The position numbers and the translations under genes are program-made. Shown here piece after piece: positions 16,108-23,019 of a stretch of DNA of 24,887 bases (position 1 is the stretch's first letter; each line of letters opens with the position of its first letter). This DNA is from CAZAQB01 sp964487155. Its GTDB lineage: Bacteria > Pseudomonadota > Gammaproteobacteria > Nitrococcales > Nitrococcaceae. The stretch lies in assembly GCA_964487155.1 (NCBI GenBank), contig CAZAQB010000042.1, forward strand, positions 1 through 24,887, in the 5' to 3' direction. The notes beneath the pieces are model-generated. The model saw nothing but the letters and a program-made list of their open reading frames with translations, did not search any database and was not told where the DNA came from.

Positions 16108-16913
16108 GTCCGCTGGTGAGCGCGCCTGCCGCCCCCCCGCTGGTGGACTCCCACACTCACCTGCACCTGCTGGCGCACCAGGACGCCGACAGCGCCGTGG
16201 CCGATGCGCGGGCCGCCGGCGTCGGCACCCTGCTGAACGTCGCCGTGGACCTGGCTTCCCGGGATCTGCTGCTGGGGATCTGCGCCCGGCACCGGGGCGT
16301 GGTGACCGCCCTGGGCGTGCATCCAAGCGCCGAGGTGCCGGAACCCACAGTCGCCGAACTGGTGGCCGCCGCCGACCATCCGGCGGTGGTGGCGGTGGGG
16401 GAGACCGGCCTGGACTACTTCCACAACCGGGGTGATCTGGAGTGGCAGCGCCAGCGCTTCCGGACCCACCTGCGCGCCGCCTGCGAGATCGGCAAGCCGG
16501 TGATCATCCACACCCGGGACGCCCCGCAGGACACCGCCCGCATCCTGCGGGAGGAGCGCGCCTGGGAGGTGGGGGGCGTGATCCACTGCTTCACCGAGGG
16601 GCCCGAGGCCGCCGGGACCTTCCTCGATCTGGGCTTCGCCATCTCGGTGTCCGGCATCGTCACCTTCCGCCAGGCCGAGGCCCTGCGGGAAACGGTGCGC
16701 GGCATTCCGCTGGAGCGCCTGATGGTGGAGACCGACGCCCCCTACCTGGCCCCGGTGCCCCATCGGGGCAAGCCCAACCGGCCGGCCTGGGTGACCCTGG
16801 TGGCCGAGGCGGTGGCGGGACTCAAGGACGTGGACCTGGCCACCTTTGCCGAAGTCAGCGCCCATACCTTCGCCACCACCTTCCCCCTGGCGGCGGGGCG
16901 GATGGCCCGGTGA
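16104..16913 (+). CDS. tatD: TatD-family metal-dependent hydrolase
   Basis: A 269-residue TatD/YcfH-type hydrolase of the amidohydrolase fold; relatives act as 3'-5' DNases or D-aminoacyl-tRNA deacylases. Metal ligands are seen as His17 and His19 (DSHTHLH), Glu100 (GETGLDY), His136 (IIHTRDA), His161 (HCFTEG) and Asp211 (ETDAPYL). No ATG fits; the GTG at 16104 overlaps the pilZ stop by four bases (GTGA), and a second GTG at 16116 is also possible. The place after holB and pilZ corresponds to ycfH in E. coli. It appears to be the last gene of the operon. Confidence 0.92.
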   Translation: MSPLVSAPAAPPLVDSHTHLHLLAHQDADSAVADARAAGVGTLLNVAVDLASRDLLLGICARHRGVVTALGVHPSAEVPEPTVAELVAAADHPAVVAVGETGLDYFHNRGDLEWQRQRFRTHLRAACEIGKPVIIHTRDAPQDTARILREERAWEVGGVIHCFTEGPEAAGTFLDLGFAISVSGIVTFRQAEALRETVRGIPLERLMVETDAPYLAPVPHRGKPNRPAWVTLVAEAVAGLKDVDLATFAEVSAHTFATTFPLAAGRMAR

Positions 16914-16945
16914 CGCCCTGCCGAGGCGGGTATCTGGCGTAGGCG

Positions 16946-16975
16946 TAGGGTGGGCAGAGCGCAGCGAAGCCCACC
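16946..16975. repeat. Palindromic repeat of GTAGGGTGGGC type
   Basis: TAGGGTGGGC at the left pairs with GCCCACC at the right, giving a perfect 7-bp stem (16949-16955 with 16969-16975) around a 13-base loop. It begins 33 bases after tatD and is the first of several repeats in the 324-bp gene-free stretch 16914-17237. It may act as a transcript 3' end. Confidence 0.55.
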
Positions 16976-17014
16976 GTCTGTGCTGGCGGGGTGAAAAGGA
17001 CTGAGTCCGAACAT

Positions 17015-17050
17015 GCCGGATGCGGCGCTACGCGCCTTATCCGGCCTACG
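17015..17050. repeat. REP-like palindrome, copy 1
   Basis: The unit starts GCCGGATGCGGCG and ends CTTATCCGGCCTACG. It pairs through CCGGAT/ATCCGG with an inner GGCGC...GCGCC stem. It is strikingly like the REP units of enteric bacteria. A shorter copy in the opposite direction follows 30 bases later, so the two form a BIME-like pair. Confidence 0.7.
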
Positions 17051-17080
17051 CGGGCGCTGCCTTGGCGTCGGGGGAGGGGC

Positions 17081-17110
17081 GTAGGCCGGATAAGCGAAGC
17101 GCATCCGGCG
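17081..17110. repeat. REP-like palindrome, copy 2 (inverted)
   Basis: GTAGGCCGGATAAGCG at the left and GCATCCGGCG at the right match the reverse complement of the copy at 17015-17050, with a shorter central part. Head-to-head placement of two copies is the usual form of such extragenic palindromes. Confidence 0.7.
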
Positions 17111-17116
17111 TCTTCT

Positions 17117-17163
17117 CTGAGGACTGAGGACTGAGGACTGAGGACTGAGGACTGAGGACTGAG
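17117..17163. repeat. Heptanucleotide tandem repeat (CTGAGGA)
   Basis: Six full copies of CTGAGGA (17117-17158) plus a partial CTGAG follow without error. The same unit in the opposite direction occurs at 17214-17240. The two tracts can pair into a stem of up to 27 bp around about 50 bases. Confidence 0.9.
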
Positions 17164-17213
17164 CAGAGCGTGACCCATCCCAGGCGCATTTCAAAGCCCC
17201 CTCTTCGACTCAA

Positions 17214-17240
17214 TCCTCAGTCCTCAGTCCTCAGTCCTCA
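17214..17240. repeat. Inverted heptanucleotide tandem repeat (TCCTCAG)
   Basis: Three full copies of TCCTCAG plus TCCTCA, the reverse complement of the tract at 17117-17163. Its last three bases (17238-17240) are the stop codon of the minus-strand aminotransferase gene. Confidence 0.9.
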
Positions 17241-18368
17241 CACCAGCTCCAGCACCCGCTCCAGCGCCGCGTCCAGGGCCTCCCGCGGGGTGTAGAAGTG
17301 GGGCGAGAAGCGCAGGCCGCCGCCCCGCTGGGCGGCCACCACGCCAGCGCGGCGCAGCCGGGTGTTGAGGGCGCGGGCGTCGGCGCCGGCCACCCGGAAA
17401 GTGACGATGCCGGCGTGGCGGCCCGGTTCCGAGGGCGTGATGGCCTCGAACTCCGGGATCTCTGCGATCCGGCTCAGCAGGTGGCCGGCATTGGCCAGCA
17501 CCGACTGGCCGACCCGGGACATGCCTCGCGCCTCCAGCAGAGCCAGGCTGGCGTTTAGGGCATGCACCGCCAGGGTGTTGGGGCTGCCCGGCTCGAAGCG
17601 GCGGGCGGAGCGGGCCGGGGTCCAGTCCTTGCGGTCGTAGTCGCCCATGGCCTCGGCCATATGCCAGCCATACTGGGTCAGCGCCAGCCGCTCCCGGGCC
17701 TCGGGCCGGGAGTAGAACAGCCCCAGGCCCTCCGGCGCCAGCATCCACTTGTGGCCGTCGGCGATCACGAAGTCGGCCCCCACTGCGGGCGCGTCGAAGG
17801 GCAGGGCGCCCAGGCTCTGAATCGCGTCCACGCAGAACAGCGCCCCCAGATCCCGGCAGGCCTGGCCGAGACGCTCCAGATTCATGCGCACTCCGGTGGC
17901 GTACTGCACCGAGCTTACCGGCAGAATGCGGGTGCGCTCGTCCATGGCCTGGATCAGGGCGTCCTCCGGGCTCGCCGCTGCGTCCAGGCGGACGTCCCGC
18001 AGTTCCAATCCGAAACGCTCCGCCGCGGCCTCCCAGACCATGCGGTTGGAGGGAAACTCCTGGTCGTTGATGACCACGTTGTCGCCGGGCTGCCAGTCCA
18101 GCCCCAGGGCCACCAGGGACAGCCCTTCGGAGGTGTTCTTGACCAGGGCGATGTCGGCGTTGTCGCTGACGCCGATGAAGCGGGCCAAGCGGTTCCTCAG
18201 TTCGCACTCCACCGTGGTCCACACCGGGTAGTCGGCGGCGCCCCGGCGCATGTTTTCCTCGGCCAGGGTCTTCACTGCCTCGGCGGCCGCCCGGCTCCAC
18301 GGGGCCACGCCAGCGTGGTTCAGGTAGATGAGGTCCGGATCCAGGGGGAATTCGGGGTCTTTCACCAT
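17238..18368 (-). CDS. Class V aminotransferase-fold PLP enzyme
   Basis: A 376-residue PLP-dependent enzyme of the class V (NifS/CsdA/isopenicillin N epimerase-like) superfamily. The Schiff-base lysine is Lys207 in ADGHKWML. Asp181 and Gln184 (VDAIQSLG) bind the cofactor, and NTSEGLS (78-84) holds its phosphate. The cysteine that desulfurases and selenocysteine lyases need near the C-terminus is missing (RRAGVVAAQRGGGLRFSPH), so sulfur transfer is unlikely. The substrate cannot be told. The start is uncertain: the ATG at 18368 is only two bases after GGGAGG, while the next codon, GTG at 18365, has better spacing. It lies 58 bp downstream of the TraB-family gene on the same strand, probably co-transcribed. 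The stop lies in a 7-bp repeat. Confidence 0.85.
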   Translation of the reverse strand: MVKDPEFPLDPDLIYLNHAGVAPWSRAAAEAVKTLAEENMRRGAADYPVWTTVECELRNRLARFIGVSDNADIALVKNTSEGLSLVALGLDWQPGDNVVINDQEFPSNRMVWEAAAERFGLELRDVRLDAAASPEDALIQAMDERTRILPVSSVQYATGVRMNLERLGQACRDLGALFCVDAIQSLGALPFDAPAVGADFVIADGHKWMLAPEGLGLFYSRPEARERLALTQYGWHMAEAMGDYDRKDWTPARSARRFEPGSPNTLAVHALNASLALLEARGMSRVGQSVLANAGHLLSRIAEIPEFEAITPSEPGRHAGIVTFRVAGADARALNTRLRRAGVVAAQRGGGLRFSPHFYTPREALDAALERVLELV

Positions 18369-18376
18369 TGCCTCCC

Positions 18377-18394
18377 ACCGCCCGGCAGGGCGGT
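18377..18394 (-). promoter_or_regulatory. Hairpin abutting aminotransferase ribosome binding site
   Basis: A perfect 7-bp stem ACCGCCC / GGGCGGT with a 4-base loop lies between the two minus-strand genes. In the transcript it is directly followed by GGGAGG and the start codon. It could modulate translation or stabilise a processed message; there is no T-run for termination. Confidence 0.35.
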
Positions 18395-18426
18395 CGAGGG
18401 CTTGCCGCAGCATCGCTGAACGGCTC

Positions 18427-19641
18427 TCAAAGCAGCCGCTCGGCGATGCGGAAGCCCGCCAGGTAGGTTCCCAGGGCTGATCCCAGGGTCGAGAACAGGA
18501 ACACCAGCAGGGTGCGGGACACCCGGTTGCGCCACCACCCCCGCAACCGGGTGGCGTCGTCGCGCAGGGTCCGGAAGTCGGCCACCCGGGGCCGGCGCAG
18601 GGCCATCTCGATGGCGGCGGTGACGAAGCCGGCGCCGATGGTGGGATTCAGCGAGGTCAGCGGGGCCGCGGCGAAGGCGCCGATCACGGTGAGCGGGTGG
18701 GCCGCCGCCACGGCGGCGCCGATGGCCGCCAGGCCACCGTTGATCAGCACCCACTCAACGACGAGATCCCAGCCGAGCTCGGTGTTGCGCGAGAAGCCGA
18801 CCGCGAAGCCGGCCAGGACAAGAACCACCACCGCCCAGGGCAGGACCCGCAGCCAGAGGCTGCGGCGCGGCTCCCGGCTCAGTTCGGCTACTTCAGCGGC
18901 GGCCTCCCCCGGCGGGGACTCCAGGGCCTGGGCGGTGCCGGCCAGGTGGCCGGCCCCGACCACAGCCAGAATGTGGGCGCGCGGGCGGCGCCGGACTTCC
19001 TGGCGCAGGCGGGCGGCCATGAAGCGGTCGCGCTCCGCGATCAGCGTGGCGTACAGCGGCGGCGAGCGCTCCGCGAACTCGGCAAAGGCGGACTCCAGGA
19101 TGTCGCCGTCCTTGAGATGCTCGAGTTCCTCCTCGGAGATGCTGTCCCGGGACAGGATACTGGCGAGCAGGCCGGAGATCAGCGTCATGCGCTGCCACCA
19201 GGGCACCGCCCGGTAGACCCGGCGCAGGGTGACGCCGATTTCCCGGTCCACCACCAGCAGAGGCAGATGGCGCTGCCGGGCGCCGGTAATGGCGGCCTGC
19301 ATCTCGGCGCCGGGGTTGATGCCGAACTGGGAGCCCAGACGCTGCTGGTAGGCGCCCAGGGCCAGGCTGGCCGCCACCATGCCAGCCTTGCCTTCCCGCA
19401 GTACCTTGAAAAGGTCAAGCTGCTCCAGGGTATCCGGCCGGGTCATGGTGCGGTAGCGGCTCTCGCAGAGCTCGACGGCCACCGCGTCGAACTGGCCGGA
19501 ACGCACCAGGTCTTCCACGGCCCGGGTGCTGGCCGCAGACACGTGGGCAGTGCCCAGCAGGGTCACGGTCGCCTCACCCAGCCGTACGGTGCGGGTGGGT
19601 TCTCCGGCCAGGGCGGGGGCGTCTTCGGGCAGGATTTCCAT
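18427..19641 (-). CDS. TraB/PrgY family membrane protein
   Basis: A 404-residue TraB/PrgY/GumN-type protein. Enterococcal TraB/PrgY shuts down pheromone activity, and the fold is related to erythromycin-esterase/Tiki-like proteases, but the bacterial chromosomal role is unknown. The N-terminal domain has the two paired motifs LLGTAH (28-33) and VVGAGH (227-232), plus VAVELCESRY (54-63). The C-terminal part from about 263 holds several hydrophobic segments, probably three or four membrane spans (for example 265-282, 297-325 and 377-396). The start at 19641 (MEILPEDAPAL) fits the family; the frame open far upstream overlaps the divergent gene and is not coding. No Shine-Dalgarno sequence precedes the ATG. 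Confidence 0.85.
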   Translation of the reverse strand: MEILPEDAPALAGEPTRTVRLGEATVTLLGTAHVSAASTRAVEDLVRSGQFDAVAVELCESRYRTMTRPDTLEQLDLFKVLREGKAGMVAASLALGAYQQRLGSQFGINPGAEMQAAITGARQRHLPLLVVDREIGVTLRRVYRAVPWWQRMTLISGLLASILSRDSISEEELEHLKDGDILESAFAEFAERSPPLYATLIAERDRFMAARLRQEVRRRPRAHILAVVGAGHLAGTAQALESPPGEAAAEVAELSREPRRSLWLRVLPWAVVVLVLAGFAVGFSRNTELGWDLVVEWVLINGGLAAIGAAVAAAHPLTVIGAFAAAPLTSLNPTIGAGFVTAAIEMALRRPRVADFRTLRDDATRLRGWWRNRVSRTLLVFLFSTLGSALGTYLAGFRIAERLL

Positions 19642-19651
19642 GAGTCGGCGG

Positions 19652-19680
19652 ATTATCCCGCATGAAGCGCCCCCCGGCAA
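19652..19680 (-). promoter_or_regulatory. Candidate promoter of the TraB-family gene
   Basis: On the minus strand TTGCCG (19680-19675), a spacer of exactly 17 bases and GATAAT (19657-19652) are found. Only 10 bases separate the -10 from the ATG, so initiation near 19645 would leave a leader of about four bases. This matches the arrangement at yceD. Confidence 0.5.
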
Positions 19681-19704
19681 AAGGCGGCGGTGGTTTTCGC
19701 GAGA

Positions 19705-20388
19705 ATGAGCCATCCTGAGAAAGTGTCGCCCCACGCGATGCCGGAGCCCTGCGGCCCCGGCGGGGAGGATTCGCTGTTGACGGAGGAATGGGTGGGCGTG
19801 CTGCTGGCTGCAGGTGCCGGGCGCCGTTTTGGAGGCGGCAAGCTGCTCGCTCGGCTGGCGGATGGCACTCCCCTGGCCCTCGCCGCCAGCCGGGCGTTGA
19901 GCGCCGGCGTGGATCGGGCTCTGGCGGTGGTGGCCCCGGGCGACGGCGCACTGGCGGCCCTTCTGGAAGCGGCGGGATTGGCCGTTGTCATCAACCCGGA
20001 CCCGGCGCGGGGCATGGGCAGCAGCCTGGCCGCGGGGGTGGCGGCGGCTCCGGGCGCGGCCGGCTGGGTGATCGCCCTGGGAGACATGCCCTGGGTGCCG
20101 GCGCAGGTGGTGGCGCAGGTGACCGAGGCCCTGCGGGCCGGCGCCTTGATCGCCGCCCCCGAGTGTGACGGGTGCCGGGGCCACCCGGTGGGGTTCGCGG
20201 CGACCCTGGGCCCGGAGCTGCTGCGCATCAGCGGCGACCGGGGGGGCCGGGAGCTGGCGGAGCGTTACGGCCTGCAGGTGGTGCCCACCAGGGACCGGGG
20301 CGTGCTGCGGGATGTGGATCGGCCGGAGGATCTGACCGGAACAAGGGACTCGGGGCGCCGCACATCAGCCACCGATGAACACGGATGA
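19705..20388 (+). CDS. MobA/MocA-like nucleotidyltransferase
   Basis: A 227-residue NTP-transferase of the MobA/MocA type; MocA adds CMP to molybdopterin, and relatives serve other cofactors or xanthine dehydrogenase maturation. LLAAGAGRRFGGGK (33-46) is the nucleotide-binding signature. ALGDMPWV (124-131) carries the metal-binding Asp. GHPVGF (159-164) and DVDRPEDL (203-210) are also typical. No molybdoenzyme gene is nearby, so the substrate is open. The start is uncertain: ATG at 19705 or 19738, or TTG at 19777, which has GGGGAGG eight bases upstream and gives a family-like beginning. The last 17 residues after EDL are translated from an intergenic repeat and match nothing in the family. 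Confidence 0.8.
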   Translation: MSHPEKVSPHAMPEPCGPGGEDSLLTEEWVGVLLAAGAGRRFGGGKLLARLADGTPLALAASRALSAGVDRALAVVAPGDGALAALLEAAGLAVVINPDPARGMGSSLAAGVAAAPGAAGWVIALGDMPWVPAQVVAQVTEALRAGALIAAPECDGCRGHPVGFAATLGPELLRISGDRGGRELAERYGLQVVPTRDRGVLRDVDRPEDLTGTRDSGRRTSATDEHG

Positions 20389-20480
20389 ACCCGCAGGGAT
20401 GAATACGAATCGACGCGCGAGGGGGCTGGATTGAGGCTTCGATGCGCAGTGCTGCGCGCCATCCCTCCATCCGTATTCAT
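20371..20480. repeat. Intergenic repeat with GATGAACACGGATGAA motif
   Basis: CCGATGAACACGGATGAA starts the stretch. ATGAATACG (20399-20407) is matched in inverted form by CGTATTCAT (20472-20480). A perfect small palindrome GCGCAG-TG-CTGCGC (20444-20457) lies between. The element fills most of the 125-bp space between two convergent genes and runs into the end of the upstream one, whose stop codon it supplies (20386-20388). Confidence 0.6.
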
Positions 20481-20513
20481 GCGCGGCCTGATTGATAGCC
20501 GTTCGGAGCCGCC

Positions 20514-21104
20514 TCAGTCGAAGTCCTCCGCCAGGGCCTGGCGTACGTTGTCCGGCATTACCGCCATGTGGGCGTAGTTGGGATGGGTGATGGCCAGTAC
20601 AATCTGCCCCGCGCCGTCCCGGAAGCGCTGGATCTGCTCTGGCGTGAAGGGGACGTGCAGGAAGTGCACCGATGAGGCCTTGCCCTCGGCGGTGCTGCGG
20701 TCTACATCGGTCTCGGCCTGGGCGGGGATCAACTCGTCCCCCAGGCGCAACTCCACGGTCTCCTCGACGCCGCCCATCTGCCCCAGCACGCGCTGGCGCC
20801 GGGCCCGGTCGTCGATTTCGAACATCAGCGTGGCCACCAGCTCGCTGCCCTGGGGGATCAGCGGGTTGTATGCGGATAGTTCATCCTCGAGCTGATCTTC
20901 GCCGCCGCGCTCGATGAACAGCATTTCATGGATCTGCCGCCACATGGTCTCAAAGCTCTCGAAGTAGAGCGTGGCGTCCGGGCCCACCGCCATGCGGCGG
21001 TTGCGCTTGATCTCGGTGATCTCCCGCGCCTTGTCCTTGCGGATGGCGGCGTATTGCTCCATGGGGAGGATGTCGTCCTGGGCGATGTGCTTGGGTCTGG
21101 CCAT
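20514..21104 (-). CDS. DUF3501 family protein
   Basis: A 196-residue protein of the DUF3501 family, function unknown. It has no membrane segment, signal peptide or cysteine cluster. Visible parts are KRNRRMAVGPDATLYFES (about 38-55), LFIERGGEDQLEDELSAYNPLIP and the end VHFLHVPFTPEQIQRF. It is acidic and probably cytoplasmic. AGGAGG lies four bases before the ATG at 21104. Members are regularly found beside a rubrerythrin and a GlpC-like Fe-S protein, exactly as here, which suggests a shared task in peroxide or redox protection (inference). It starts 26 bases after the Fe-S gene and is the last gene of the cluster. Confidence 0.85.
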   Translation of the reverse strand: MARPKHIAQDDILPMEQYAAIRKDKAREITEIKRNRRMAVGPDATLYFESFETMWRQIHEMLFIERGGEDQLEDELSAYNPLIPQGSELVATLMFEIDDRARRQRVLGQMGGVEETVELRLGDELIPAQAETDVDRSTAEGKASSVHFLHVPFTPEQIQRFRDGAGQIVLAITHPNYAHMAVMPDNVRQALAEDFD

Positions 21105-21130
21105 GGCGCCTCCTGCAACTGTCGCCGCCG

Positions 21131-22468
21131 TCACAGGCCGTAGGCCCGGGCCAGCAGCTCGATGGGATGGTGGGACTGGCTGTGGGCTGGCGCCTCGCCG
21201 CCGCTCTCGGCCTCCAGCCCCTGCACGATGTGGGTCCCCGCCAGGGGGCATTCCGAGGCCAGGTGCATGCGGCCCGCACCGGCCACCTTGCGCGCCACCG
21301 GGCGGCCCACCCTGAGGGCCACCTCGAAGGTGTCCTTCTTGATGCCCCAGGCGCCGCCATGGCCGGAGCAACGCTCCTGCACGTCCAGTTCCAGCTCAGG
21401 GATCAGCCGCAGCATCTCGGCGGCCTTGGGACCCATGTTCTGGGCACGGGCGTGGCAGGCGAGGTGCAGGCTGACGCCGCCTTGCAGGGGCTTGAGCCCG
21501 TCAGCCAGCCCCTCGTTGCGGGCCATGTCCACCACGTACTCGGCGATGTCCATGGTGGACTCGGCAAGTTTCTGCACCGCCGGGTCGTGCTGCACGATCA
21601 GCGGCCACTCGAACTTCAGCATCAGCGCGCAGGAGGGCACCAGGGCAAGGACCTTGTAGCCTTGGTCAATCCAGGGGGTGAGGGTGGCCGCCGTGCGCCG
21701 TGCGGCCTCCGCCACGCCGGGCAGGTCGCCCTGTTCCAGGCGCGGCATGCCGCAGCAGCCGGGATAGACGACCTCGGTTTCCACGCCGTTGTGGGCCAGC
21801 ACCGCCTGGGTGGCTTCGCCGATGGACGGGTTGTTGTAGTTCACGAAGCAGGTGGCGTAGAGCACGGCCTTGCGGCCGGCGGCCGGGGCATCGCGGTTCG
21901 CCTCCGGGGGGCTCTTGGCCCGCTTGCAGAACGTCCTGCCATGAAAGGCCGGCAGTTCCGCCTCCCGGTGGACCTTGAGGATGCGCTCCAGCGCCGGGCG
22001 GGTGAGGCTGTTGCCGCGGCGGTTGGCCCAGTTGGCAAGCGGCGCGGCGTGGCTCGCCAGGCGGCCGTTGCGGTCGGTGCGGGTCAGCACCCGGTCGGCG
22101 AAGCCGTGGCGCCCCTGCTTCTCCTCCACCGCCCGGTGGCGCAGCATCAGGTGGGGGAAGTCCACATCGAACTCATGGGGCGGCACGTAGGGACACTTGG
22201 TCATGAAGCACATGTCGCACAGCGTGCAGGCATCCGCTACCTGCTGGAACGAGCCGTCCGGGACGCTGTCCAGCTCGCCGGTCTCCGAGTCGTCGATCAG
22301 GTCGAACAGCCGCGGGAAGCTGTCGCAGAGGTTGAAGCAGCGCCGGCAGCCGTGACAGATGTCGAATACCCGGCGCTCCTCGGCGGCGAGCTTTTCGGGA
22401 TCGTAGAAGTCCGGATCCTGCCAGTTGATGGGGTGACGGGTCGGCGCGCCCAGACCGCCTTCGCTCAT
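21131..22468 (-). CDS. GlpC/HdrD-like iron-sulfur oxidoreductase
   Basis: A 445-residue heterodisulfide-reductase-related protein. Two [4Fe-4S] motifs stand at the N-terminus: Cys38, Cys41, Cys44 and Cys48, then Cys81, Cys84, Cys87 and Cys92 followed by Pro. The C-terminal half has the two CCG-type domains of GlpC, GlcF and HdrB. The first is intact (Cys207, then PGCCGMPRLEQGD with Cys238-239). The second reads CSGHGG at 367-372, so one cysteine of the pair is replaced by serine. It therefore looks like an electron-transfer partner rather than a full HdrB-like catalyst. The start ATG at 22468 follows GGAGAGG; an ATG at 22495 is less likely. Neither glycerol-3-phosphate nor glycolate oxidase genes adjoin; a rubrerythrin and a DUF3501 gene do. 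Confidence 0.88.
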   Translation of the reverse strand: MSEGGLGAPTRHPINWQDPDFYDPEKLAAEERRVFDICHGCRRCFNLCDSFPRLFDLIDDSETGELDSVPDGSFQQVADACTLCDMCFMTKCPYVPPHEFDVDFPHLMLRHRAVEEKQGRHGFADRVLTRTDRNGRLASHAAPLANWANRRGNSLTRPALERILKVHREAELPAFHGRTFCKRAKSPPEANRDAPAAGRKAVLYATCFVNYNNPSIGEATQAVLAHNGVETEVVYPGCCGMPRLEQGDLPGVAEAARRTAATLTPWIDQGYKVLALVPSCALMLKFEWPLIVQHDPAVQKLAESTMDIAEYVVDMARNEGLADGLKPLQGGVSLHLACHARAQNMGPKAAEMLRLIPELELDVQERCSGHGGAWGIKKDTFEVALRVGRPVARKVAGAGRMHLASECPLAGTHIVQGLEAESGGEAPAHSQSHHPIELLARAYGL

Positions 22469-22501
22469 GGAGCCCTCTCCTTCGGTGTTGCCCAATGACG
22501 G

Positions 22502-22529
22502 CCGGGGCGGGCGCAGCGCCGCGCCCCGG
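22502..22529 (-). promoter_or_regulatory. Strong hairpin between rubrerythrin and Fe-S genes
   Basis: An 8-bp outer stem (CCGGGGCG / CGCCCCGG) continues into a 4-bp inner stem (GGCG / CGCC) with one bulged base and a 3-base loop. It has no T-run. It may stabilise the rubrerythrin message or limit readthrough, so that rubrerythrin is made in excess over the downstream proteins. Confidence 0.5.
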
Positions 22530-22558
22530 GGAGCCTCCAGTGACAGGCACAGTGCCGG

Positions 22559-22984
22559 TCAGAGTTCCTGCAGTCCGTCGAGAGCCTTCTTGAAGCGGCC
22601 GGCGTGAGAGCGCTCCGCCTTGGCCAGGGTCTCGAACCAGTCGGCGATCTCGTCGAAACCCTCGTCCCGGGCGGTACGGGCCATGCCGGGGTACATGTCG
22701 GTGTACTCGTAGGTCTCGCCGGCGATGGCCGAGCCCAGGTTGGCCCGGGTGTCGCCGATGGGCTCGTTGGTGGCCGGGTCGCCGGCCTCCTCCAGGAACT
22801 CCAGATGGCCGTGGGCGTGACCGGTCTCGCCCTCGGCGGTGGAGCGGAACACGGTGGAGACGTCGTTGTGGCCCTCCACATCGGCCTTCTGGGCGAAGTA
22901 CAGGTAGCGCCGGTTGGCCATGGACTCGCCGGCGAAGGCCTCCTTCAGGTTGTCGTGGGTCTTGGTACCAGTGAGCTGGGGCAT
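22559..22984 (-). CDS. Rubrerythrin without rubredoxin domain
   Basis: A 141-residue ferritin-like di-iron protein; rubrerythrins reduce hydrogen peroxide to water in the cytoplasm. The di-iron ligands are visible as Glu20, Glu53 and His56 (EGETGH), Glu90 and/or Glu93 (GETYEY), Glu124 and His127 (AERSH). The C-terminal rubredoxin domain of classical rubrerythrin is absent and there is no cysteine, so electrons must come from another protein. The neighbouring Fe-S protein is an obvious candidate (inference). AGGAGG six bases before the ATG indicates strong translation. The gene has its own candidate promoter and lies downstream of a Fur-family regulator gene. Confidence 0.93.
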   Translation of the reverse strand: MPQLTGTKTHDNLKEAFAGESMANRRYLYFAQKADVEGHNDVSTVFRSTAEGETGHAHGHLEFLEEAGDPATNEPIGDTRANLGSAIAGETYEYTDMYPGMARTARDEGFDEIADWFETLAKAERSHAGRFKKALDGLQEL

Positions 22985-23019
22985 TGAAGTCCTCCTGAGT
23001 CGCAGTCACCTGGGCGGAT

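Noticed and set aside
16914..17237. Small RNA or tRNA gene in the repeat-rich gap
   Set aside because: The palindromes are repeat elements. No tRNA cloverleaf or promoter with terminator was found on either strand.
17117..17240. CRISPR array
   Set aside because: Units are seven bases with no spacers, and the second tract is inverted. No cas genes lie nearby.
17238..18368. Cysteine desulfurase or selenocysteine lyase
   Set aside because: The PLP lysine is present, but the C-terminal catalytic cysteine loop is missing, and there is no suf, isc or sel gene nearby.
19642..20184. N-terminal extension of the TraB-family gene by 181 codons
   Set aside because: The extension overlaps the divergent nucleotidyltransferase gene and the candidate promoter; the family begins near the ATG at 19641.
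21131..22468. Glycolate oxidase (glcF) or anaerobic glycerol-3-phosphate dehydrogenase (glpC) subunit
   Set aside because: No glcD, glcE, glpA or glpB is adjacent, the second CCG motif is altered to CSGHGG, and the neighbours are rubrerythrin and DUF3501.
21167..22498. 443-codon plus-strand frame opposite the Fe-S protein gene
   Set aside because: The minus strand has two perfect Fe-S cysteine motifs and CCG domains; the plus-strand frame has none of the features of a real protein.
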